Made by a program: the position numbers and the translations under genes
Notes under the pieces: model-generated
Database searches by the model: none
Seen by the model: only the letters and a program-made list of their open reading frames with translations
What the model was told of the DNA's origin: nothing
In this document: piece after piece, positions 57,971-64,000 of the stretch
Layout of the letters: every line of letters starts with the position of its first letter
Position numbering within the stretch: position 1 is the first letter of the stretch
NCBI GenBank assembly: GCA_012729315.1
Contig: JAAYDI010000032.1
Coordinates: 29,863 to 93,862 of the forward strand
From: Planctomycetaceae bacterium
GTDB lineage: Bacteria; Planctomycetota; Planctomycetia; Pirellulales; Pirellulaceae
Reading direction: 5' to 3'
Length of the DNA: 64,000 nucleotides

Positions 57971-58153
57971 TGGCCGAAGGTCAGTTCTCACCGTAGCCCC
58001 AGGAATGGGAGCACAACGAGGTGTTTGGCCGAAGGCCATATTCACACATGGGAGACCATGCCGTAGGTGAGTTTGACCTTCAGCCAAACGTGTGCTATGG
58101 CTTCGATTTCCTGGGGCGTTGCCCCAGGCTACGTTGATAGTGGCCTTCGGCCA
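57971..58153. repeat. Cluster of short hairpin palindromes
   Basis: Perfect stem-loops include TGGCCGAAGGCCA at 58026-58038, CCTGGGGCGTTGCCCCAGG at 58110-58128 and TGGCCTTCGGCCA at 58141-58153. Related half-sites lie at 57971-57983 and near 58076. They look like REP-type dispersed palindromes rather than terminators, because no T-run follows. Confidence 0.75.
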
Positions 58154-58395
58154 ATTGCGGGATGGAACCGCTGCACGGTGCAGGAGGTAGGCAGTCCATG
58201 CGAATGGGCCCATCCATGGCATGGATTTGTCCACTACAACCGGCTCGGAATGACCGAGCCTTTCACCGTCCCAGGTTGCACCGCCCGGCACGCGGTGCTC
58301 AATACATGTGAGTCCTGGCTGGCGCGGGCTGTGGTTGAACACGTGTGGCGGCCTGTTACCATATGTCAGTATCGCGTCCACAAAGGATGTTGCCT

Positions 58396-59340
58396 GTGAA
58401 ACTCAAAGTCGATGTCGTGCTCAATCAGGACTGTGTTCATGCCATGAGTCGGCTGCCGGACGGGGTGATCGACCTGGCGTTCGCCGATCCTCCGTTCAAC
58501 ATCGGCTACCAATACGACGTGTACGACGACCACCGCGAAGACGACGAGTTCGTGTCCTGGTGCCGGACCTGGATGGGCGAAGTGGTGCGTCTGCTGAAAC
58601 CCAACGGCACGTTTTGGCTGGCGATCGGCGACGAGTACGCCGCCGACCTGAAGGTGCTGATGCAGCGCGAGCTGGGGCTGCATTGCCGCAGCTGGGTCGT
58701 GTGGTACTACACGTTTGGCGTCCACTGCAAGTACAAATTCACACGGTCGCACGCGCATCTGTTTTACATGGTCAAGGACGCGCGGGACTTCACGTTCAAT
58801 GCGGATGCCATTCGCGTCCCTTCGGCGCGGCAGCTCGTCTACGGCGATGCGCGCGCCAATCCTCAGGGGCGGCTGCCGGACGATACCTGGATCCTCCGCC
58901 CCCAGGATCTGCCGACCGGTTTCCAGCCGCTGGAAAACACCTGGTACTTCCCGCGCGTGGCCGGGACGTTCAAGGAACGCGCCGGGTTTCACGGGTGCCA
59001 GATGCCGGAACAACTGCTGGGGCGCATCATCCGCGCCTGCAGCCATCCGGACCAGGTCGTGCTCGATCCGTTTGCCGGCAGCGGGACGACGCTGGCGGTG
59101 GCCAAGAAGCTGGGCCGGCACTACCTGGGTATCGAACTCTCGGCCGACTACACGCGAGAGATCCGCAAGCGGCTGCGCGGGATCCGCAGTGGCGACGCGC
59201 TGGATGGCGCTCCGGAACCGCTGGTCAGCGCACCGACCACGGCGGCCGGACGCAAACTGGATACGCGCGTCCACGGCCGCCACTCACGACGTCCGCGGAC
59301 CCCCACCAAGGGCCAGAAAGCACTACCCGGACTGGATTGA
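58396..59340 (+). CDS. Orphan beta-class N6-adenine/N4-cytosine DNA methyltransferase
   Basis: 314 residues. Catalytic motif DPPFNIGY at 31-38 comes before the SAM-binding motif [20 protein letters not shown] (from 224), the order of the beta class. The region between holds the target-recognition part ([26 protein letters not shown]). No restriction enzyme is nearby, so it is a solitary methyltransferase that may regulate replication or gene expression, or an old restriction remnant. GTG 58396 was chosen because AAAGGA is eight bases upstream; ATG 58387 overlaps that sequence. A basic tail of about 40 residues follows the catalytic domain. Confidence 0.87.
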   Translation: MKLKVDVVLNQDCVHAMSRLPDGVIDLAFADPPFNIGYQYDVYDDHREDDEFVSWCRTWMGEVVRLLKPNGTFWLAIGDEYAADLKVLMQRELGLHCRSWVVWYYTFGVHCKYKFTRSHAHLFYMVKDARDFTFNADAIRVPSARQLVYGDARANPQGRLPDDTWILRPQDLPTGFQPLENTWYFPRVAGTFKERAGFHGCQMPEQLLGRIIRACSHPDQVVLDPFAGSGTTLAVAKKLGRHYLGIELSADYTREIRKRLRGIRSGDALDGAPEPLVSAPTTAAGRKLDTRVHGRHSRRPRTPTKGQKALPGLD

Positions 59341-59377
59341 CCTCCGACCCCCAACTCCCGACCAGGACCGCATCACC

Positions 59378-60202
59378 ATGAAATTCGCCATCTGCAACGA
59401 GACGTTCCAGGACTGGCCGTTTGAGAAGGCCTTCGACTTTGCCCGCGAGTGCGGATACCGCGGCATCGAGTTCGCCCCTTACACGATCCACAAGAACGCG
59501 TACGAGATCTCAGCTCAGCGGCGGGCCGAAGTGCGCCGCCAGGTGGAACAAGCCGGCCTGGAAACGGTCGGTCTGCATTGGCTGCTGGCCTTCACGCAGG
59601 GCTACCATCTCACATCCCCCGACGCTCAGGTGCGTTCCAAGACCAGCGACTATCTGTGCGAACTGGCACGCCTCTGCCGCGACCTGGGGGGCAGCGTGCT
59701 GGTGTTCGGATCGCCCCAGCAACGGAACCTGCTCAGCGGTGTGACGCACGAGGCGGCTGTCCAGTACGCGGCGGACGTCATTCTCCGGACCGTGCCGACG
59801 CTCGAAGACTGCGGCGTCACGCTGGCAATGGAACCGCTCGGTCCGGCCGAAGGTGACTTCCTGCTCACCGCTGACCAGGGACGTCAGCTGGTGGACCTGG
59901 TCAACGCGCCATGCTGCCGGCTGCACCTGGACGTCAAGGCCATGTCGTCCGAAGGCCCGGCGATCGACCAGATCATCCGCCGCCACGCCTCCGTACTGCA
60001 GCATTTCCACGCAAACGACGCCAACCGCCGCGGACCGGGCATGGGGGACATCGACTTCCTGCCCATCCTGCGTGCGCTGCAGGAGGTCCACTACCAGGGC
60101 TGGGTGTCGGTGGAGGTGTTCGATTATGCGCCCGGCGTTGAAGTACTGGCGCGCGACAGCATCGCCTACCTGCAGCGCTGCCTGGATCGCCTGTCGTCCT
60201 AG
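59378..60202 (+). CDS. Cytoplasmic sugar phosphate isomerase/epimerase-like TIM barrel
   Basis: 274 residues without a signal peptide. Xylose-isomerase-like barrel: MKFAICNETFQDWPFEKAFD, CGYRGIEFAPY, TVGLHWLLAFTQGYHLTSPD, the metal-binding glutamate in VTLAMEPLGP, CCRLHLDVKAMSSEGP, LQHFHANDANRRGPGMGDID and WVSVEVFDYAPG. It lies 37 bases downstream of the methyltransferase and may be cotranscribed with it. The substrate is unknown. It differs from the copy at 8923-9777, which is exported. Confidence 0.83.
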   Translation: MKFAICNETFQDWPFEKAFDFARECGYRGIEFAPYTIHKNAYEISAQRRAEVRRQVEQAGLETVGLHWLLAFTQGYHLTSPDAQVRSKTSDYLCELARLCRDLGGSVLVFGSPQQRNLLSGVTHEAAVQYAADVILRTVPTLEDCGVTLAMEPLGPAEGDFLLTADQGRQLVDLVNAPCCRLHLDVKAMSSEGPAIDQIIRRHASVLQHFHANDANRRGPGMGDIDFLPILRALQEVHYQGWVSVEVFDYAPGVEVLARDSIAYLQRCLDRLSS

Positions 60203-60271
60203 GCGACTTCGCCCCGCTCCGCTGGACGACTCCATGTGCGCTGCCCGTTCACCCGGGCCGGCACGGCGGTG

Positions 60272-61543
60272 CTACTCCGGAATGCACTCGCCCCGCATCA
60301 GGTCGGCGTACGTCTGGCGCGCGCGGATCAGATTTGCCGCGCCCTGCCGCACCAGCACCTCAGCGGCCAGCGGCTTGGCATTGTAGTTCGACGACATGAC
60401 GAAGCCGTAAGCGCCCGCACACTCGATCACCAGCCAATCACCGACCGTGGCGGCCGGGAGCTGGCGCCGCACCACGTAACCCCCTTCTTCCTGTGTGAAG
60501 ATATCTCCCGACTCGCACAACGGACCGCCCACGACCACATCCTGCAGCCGGCGGCGGGCGTCCCCATCGCGTGGAGCGACCGACATCGGATGGTACGCCC
60601 CGTACAGGATGGGTCGGGCCAGATTGTTGAAGCCGGCGTCCAGCAGGTAGAACAGATTGTCGCCGGTCTGCTTGACCGCGCGGATCTCCGCCAACAGATA
60701 TCCGCTCTCCGCCACCAGGTACCGGCCCGGCTCGATCTCCAGGGTGACCGCGTGCCCGAAGGCGTTCTCCAGCCGCTGGCGCGTCGCGTCCCACAGCTGG
60801 AAATAGCCGTCCAGGCCCACCCGCGTTTCCCCCGGCCGATAAGGAATGGGAAGTCCGCCACCAGCGCTGATCGAGACCACGCCGCGCCCCGCAGTCATCG
60901 CCGCATTCTCCATCGCCGCGCACACCTGAGCCAGATGCTCCAGATCGCAACCGGAACCGATGTGCATGTGCAGGCCGGTCACTCCCAAACCATGATGGTC
61001 GGCACGGCGCAGGCACTCCTCGAGTTGTGTGTGCCAGATCCCGTGCTTGGAATGCTCGCCGCCCGTGTTGGTCTTCTGGCTGTGACCGTGCCCAAAACCC
61101 GGGTTGATACGCAGTGTGATGTTGGTACCTGGCGCTACCTCGCCCAGCTGATCGATCATGTCCGGCGACCCGACATTCACGTGCAGGCCGTACTCGACCA
61201 CCAGCCGGATGGCGTCGTGATCAAAGATGTCCGCCGTGTAGACGATCGCCGGCGGCTGGCTGCCCGCCGTATACCCGGCCGTCAGAGCCCGGTGGATCTC
61301 GCCCGCGCTAACCGCATCCACCAATACACCGTGCCGCCGCATGAGGTCCAGGATCGCGATGTTGGAACAGGCCTTCTGGGCATATCGAATCACATCGAAT
61401 CGCCGCAGGTCGCCCACACAATCGAGGATCTTCGACTCGTCATACACGTAGGTGGGCGTCCCAAACCGCTCCACAAGATGGCTGATCGGCACACCCGCAA
61501 TTTCCGTCCGGCATCCAGACGCAGTGGCAGTTTCCCTCGACAT
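60272..61543 (-). CDS. lysA: Diaminopimelate decarboxylase
   Basis: 423 residues, full length. PLP-dependent alanine-racemase-fold barrel with K57 in RYAQKACSN forming the Schiff base, HIGSG, the phosphate-binding GGGLPIPYRPG, EPGRYLVAESG, and the cross-subunit cysteine in GGPLCESGDIF. It converts meso-diaminopimelate to L-lysine, the last step of lysine synthesis. The start ATG 61543 has only a weak GGGA upstream. A small ORF and a strong promoter precede it on the same strand. The sequence is closer to the subgroup with YAQKAC than to the textbook YAVKAN. Confidence 0.93.
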   Translation of the reverse strand: MSRETATASGCRTEIAGVPISHLVERFGTPTYVYDESKILDCVGDLRRFDVIRYAQKACSNIAILDLMRRHGVLVDAVSAGEIHRALTAGYTAGSQPPAIVYTADIFDHDAIRLVVEYGLHVNVGSPDMIDQLGEVAPGTNITLRINPGFGHGHSQKTNTGGEHSKHGIWHTQLEECLRRADHHGLGVTGLHMHIGSGCDLEHLAQVCAAMENAAMTAGRGVVSISAGGGLPIPYRPGETRVGLDGYFQLWDATRQRLENAFGHAVTLEIEPGRYLVAESGYLLAEIRAVKQTGDNLFYLLDAGFNNLARPILYGAYHPMSVAPRDGDARRRLQDVVVGGPLCESGDIFTQEEGGYVVRRQLPAATVGDWLVIECAGAYGFVMSSNYNAKPLAAEVLVRQGAANLIRARQTYADLMRGECIPE

Positions 61544-61614
61544 GGCATCCCGTTTGGGCAAGGGCCGAAGACGATCCGTCTCCCACACGAACGACCGCGT
61601 GCGAAACCGGCAAG

Positions 61615-61848
61615 TTACTCTGCCATACGCGAATCGTCAAAGCCAGTACCGACCAGACACGTCGCTGGAACCGCCGCGCCCAGGCCACTGGATCGGCCGC
61701 CGAGGGTCTCCATCACAGGCCCAGGCGCGGGGTCAGGCTCCCACTCCAAACCGTATCGCCGGAGCACAGCCGGCAGCAGCGCACTCAGCGGCTGTACAGT
61801 TCCAATTCGCGTGGCATACCACGAGCGGGGTGGGCGGGCTGAGATCAT
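61615..61848 (-). CDS. Small unknown ORF upstream of lysA (77 aa)
   Basis: 77 residues: a hydrophobic middle (VQPLSALLPAVLRRYGLEW) followed by a Pro-rich stretch and SRMAE at the end. GAGGAG lies ten bases before ATG 61848, and a good promoter is 36 bases upstream, so expression is plausible. The ORF ends 71 bases before lysA. I do not recognise the family. It may be a small planctomycete protein or a leader peptide; it could also be chance. Confidence 0.4.
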   Translation of the reverse strand: MISARPPRSWYATRIGTVQPLSALLPAVLRRYGLEWEPDPAPGPVMETLGGRSSGLGAAVPATCLVGTGFDDSRMAE

Positions 61849-61883
61849 CACCAACGGTCTCCTCGAAACGGGGAATTGCCCCA

Positions 61884-61911
61884 ATTCTAGGAGCACCTGT
61901 ACATTTGTCAA
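61884..61911 (-). promoter_or_regulatory. Sigma-70-type promoter for the small ORF and lysA
   Basis: Perfect -35 TTGACA at 61911-61906 and TAGAAT at 61889-61884, 16 bases apart, read leftward. It is the best consensus promoter in the window. The start of transcription would be near 61877, about 330 bases before lysA. Confidence 0.7.
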
Positions 61912-62030
61912 CTATCCGCAACATGCAATACTCGACTCGCCCGAGCTGCATCACCCCGGCCGCACTCGTTGCTGGCTGCGGCACGCCGCCCGCCAAGTCG
62001 GATCGGGGGGCGGGAAGCACGCCCCGCTTT

Positions 62031-63680
62031 TCAGAATCCGTCCTCGGAGGTCCGGTCTGTTTTCCCCAGCATCTCCAGGATGCCCTCTTCGACCAGCAGG
62101 CGGCAGTCGAAGCCGTTGGGACAGGGCGTTACGGTCAGCGACACTTCGTCTCCGCCTCGCGCGCTGTGGATAGCCTCCGCCATTCTGGCCGGCTTGTCCC
62201 GCGTCGGATCGAGACTGGCCAGGAACGCCATCAGCGGCCGGGCGGCGCTCCGCACCTGGACGGGCGGCACGGGCTGCGCGCCAGCTTCGACCGACCGGTC
62301 GATCGCCGTTTTGAGCAGCGTGTCACACTGCGGGCCGAACGCGAAGTAGAGACTCTGAGGCCCTGTGCCCACCACCACATCGAGTTTCTCCCCCAGCATC
62401 CTGTGGGCATCCACGTCTCGTTCGGCGATGGGGATGGTAAGCGTGTGCAGATCGACCTCGTGGTGCGTGTCAGCAAAGAACTTCACTTCCGGCATATCCG
62501 GCTGTTGCCGTGCCAGCGCGTAGAGTTCCTGGAACGATACGGCCAGCGCTCGCCCGTCCGCGACACAGACGCCCGCCACGAACTGAAACGATTTGGGGGC
62601 GAGCACCACACTGCCGCTGATCTCCGATCGACCTTTCTCGATGGTGCGTGCCACTACGTCGAGCACATTGTTGACGATGCTCCTGAGTGCCTCCGGCGCT
62701 TGCGGGTCCTGGCCGATCCCCTTGAGCGCCTTCTGGCGGAGGTACTCGACCACCGCCTGCGTTCCCCCGCCGCTGCCGGCGGAGCGCTGGGTTACTCCCT
62801 GGAACGTGACCGCTGCATTCTCGACAATGCATCCGCTCAACAGCGAACGGCCGTCGGACAGCCGCGACCATTGCTGGGCCAGTGCCGAGCCGGCGACCGC
62901 TGTCGCTTGCAGGTCCAAATGCATCCGCCCGCCCTGGCTGTCCACGCCCCACCCCACCGTCAGTTGCTCAGACTGGTTGATCAGGACGTTGAGCGACGCC
63001 TTCGCCTCGCGAGCGAGCAGTTCGAGGAACGGCCCGTCGATTTCCGGATCGTCCTGTTCGCTGTTCTGCACGGCGACGTCCACCTCATGGTGGAGGGCGA
63101 GCACGGCGAGATCACGTAGATTCGACGGCACGTGCTGCACGTAGAACCGCACCGCCACATCATACTGCGTGTGCAGACCATCGAGCACGGCGACCGGGTC
63201 CGCGGGCAACTGGTCCAGATGCTGCGGCTGGTCTGAAAAGAAGAGATACGCACCCTGCTGCTTCAGGTAGGCCCCTTTGCCCAGTTGGACTTTCGTGATG
63301 CCATCCCCCAGTTCGTCAATCGGGGCATTGAACTTGTCCCGCACTACGGCCAGCACCTTGTCCAGATTGAGCACGGGGAGAAAGCCGACCCCCTTGGGCA
63401 CGTCATCTTCGATGGTGATCAGCATGCCCAGCGGCCGCGTGCGGTCCAGGTTCTGCAATAAGGATGCGCCCAGCAGTTGAATGTAGCCGCTGACGCCTGC
63501 CCGCCCCCCGCGACTGGTCAGGTACGTAAAGTCGCCCATCAGACGGTCGACGCTGGCAATGGACAGCACTGCAACCGGCCGGAGTGGATCCGCCGCCCGG
63601 ACTGTCGACTGCTCCACGAGCAGACTCGCCGCCATGATCATCCACAGGGACATACCTGAACAGCGCAGCAGTTGACTCAC
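62031..63680 (-). CDS. Exported planctomycete protein of unknown function
   Basis: 549 residues with a signal peptide (SLWMIMAASLLVEQSTVRAA). Phrases such as VAVLSIASVDRLMGDFTYLT, LGMLITIEDDVPKGVGFLPV and DPTRDKPARMAEAIHSARGG resemble a recurrent planctomycete family without a named domain. It is probably periplasmic. I chose GTG 63680 because AAGGAGG is eight bases upstream; the more distant TTG 63704 would make the Shine-Dalgarno part of the coding sequence. No neighbour suggests a role. Confidence 0.7.
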   Translation of the reverse strand: MSQLLRCSGMSLWMIMAASLLVEQSTVRAADPLRPVAVLSIASVDRLMGDFTYLTSRGGRAGVSGYIQLLGASLLQNLDRTRPLGMLITIEDDVPKGVGFLPVLNLDKVLAVVRDKFNAPIDELGDGITKVQLGKGAYLKQQGAYLFFSDQPQHLDQLPADPVAVLDGLHTQYDVAVRFYVQHVPSNLRDLAVLALHHEVDVAVQNSEQDDPEIDGPFLELLAREAKASLNVLINQSEQLTVGWGVDSQGGRMHLDLQATAVAGSALAQQWSRLSDGRSLLSGCIVENAAVTFQGVTQRSAGSGGGTQAVVEYLRQKALKGIGQDPQAPEALRSIVNNVLDVVARTIEKGRSEISGSVVLAPKSFQFVAGVCVADGRALAVSFQELYALARQQPDMPEVKFFADTHHEVDLHTLTIPIAERDVDAHRMLGEKLDVVVGTGPQSLYFAFGPQCDTLLKTAIDRSVEAGAQPVPPVQVRSAARPLMAFLASLDPTRDKPARMAEAIHSARGGDEVSLTVTPCPNGFDCRLLVEEGILEMLGKTDRTSEDGF

Positions 63681-64000
63681 GGCAGAGTCCTCCTTGGGGT
63701 CCAAGACTCGAAAGCAGGTTCGTCATCTGCAGCACGTGGCGCAGGCGGCCAGCCTGCCCGACAAGTCAGGCAACAAGTAACGCAAGGAATGGTATGGCAT
63801 GAAGGAAGCCAGGCCGACAGCCGGTCCCATGCCTGTATATACCCGCGCCAGGTGTGACGAGTTTTGCGGCACGCCTGGCGTGGTGAAAGGCCCGAAGAAA
63901 CGGCCCTGGTGCCGGTTTTGACATTTGTTCCACCGGTGAGCCACTTCGCATTAACGGTTTACTCCTCACTGCGAACCCTGTGTCAGGTTGGCGACCCTGC
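63681..64000. other. Intergenic end of the window
   Basis: About 320 bases with no gene. The last 127 bases are copy B of the direct repeat. Confidence 0.6.
63874..64000. repeat. 127-bp direct repeat, copy B (continues past window)
   Basis: Matches 57812-57938 with three C/T differences, in the same orientation. It is cut by the window end. The repeats enclose the methyltransferase, isomerase, lysA and unknown exported protein. Confidence 0.93.

Larger units (their letters stand above)
57638..58395. other. Repeat-rich intergenic region
   Basis: About 760 bases without a credible gene. It holds one copy of the 127-bp direct repeat and several hairpins listed separately. A leftward open frame of about 200 codons crosses the region, but it runs through the repeats and I do not count it as a gene. 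Confidence 0.65.
61544..62030. other. Gap upstream of lysA
   Basis: About 490 bases between the unknown exported protein and lysA. It contains the small ORF and the promoter described below. I compared it with the lysine riboswitch in general outline and saw no clear core. Confidence 0.5.

Noticed and set aside
57758..58381. Leftward open frame of 207 codons
   Set aside because: It crosses the direct repeat and hairpins, shares the repeat-derived peptide with the other copy and has no domain, so it is more likely non-coding.
58396..59340. Complete restriction-modification system
   Set aside because: No endonuclease gene occurs on either side; the neighbours are repeats and a sugar isomerase.
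61544..61614. Lysine riboswitch before lysA
   Set aside because: No conserved core could be recognised by eye, and most of the leader is taken by an ORF with a Shine-Dalgarno. A covariance-model search would settle it.
1..64000. rRNA, tRNA or insertion-sequence transposase genes
   Set aside because: No tRNA-like or rRNA segments and no transposase protein were recognised in any gap or open frame.

Overview
This window looks like chromosome of a GC-rich saccharolytic planctomycete (Pirellulales-like). No rRNA or tRNA was seen, so this rests on gene content: Tat-exported Gfo/Idh/MocA oxidoreductases, DUF1080 and PQQ-propeller proteins, an FG-GAP/UnbV protein, a tri-haem protein related to the hydrazine synthase alpha subunit, a ceramidase-like protein, a HAF-repeat PEP-CTERM protein and a PduS/PduT pair from a bacterial microcompartment. 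Most genes encode exported proteins, and many carry a clear Shine-Dalgarno sequence.

Layout. 1-1906: a TOTE-type archaeo-eukaryotic primase/helicase, cut off by the window edge, on the minus strand. 2146-5892: a GH99-like hydrolase followed by a second hydrolase gene whose 3' end is damaged. 6226-13705: plus-strand genes for a URO-D/thioredoxin fusion and its COG0523 GTPase, then a TIM-barrel isomerase, a gluconolactonase-like propeller, a sugar dehydrogenase and an FGGY kinase. 13668-31959: a long minus-strand run with the tri-haem protein, an acyltransferase-like membrane protein, a redoxin, a DUF4214 protein, several glycan hydrolases including a GH106-like rhamnosidase, a PQQ propeller and an oxidoreductase. 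32470-44187: a giant alpha-2-macroglobulin, then a GH141-like hydrolase, a FucU-type mutarotase and a GH127 hydrolase. 44193-45755: the HAF-repeat surface protein. 46241-48146: pduS-pduT. 48424-57637: SYLF protein, oxidoreductase, FG-GAP protein, DUF1080 protein, receiver protein, PQQ propeller, a metallophosphoesterase fragment and the ceramidase-like gene. 58396-63680: an orphan DNA methyltransferase, an isomerase, lysA with a small upstream ORF, and an unknown exported protein; this block is flanked by two copies of a 127-bp direct repeat.

How the genes may work together (inference). The hydrolases point to deoxysugar- and arabinose-rich glycans such as pectin or fucosylated polysaccharides. 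The mutarotase, sugar dehydrogenase and kinase would process released sugars. PduS/PduT would move electrons across a compartment shell of the kind planctomycetes use for fucose and rhamnose degradation, although the other shell and enzyme genes are not in this window. The points most worth a second look are the TOTE protein, the isolated PduS/PduT pair with a palindromic repeat at its promoter, the URO-D/thioredoxin/GTPase pair, the methionine-rich bait region of the macroglobulin, and two damaged genes.
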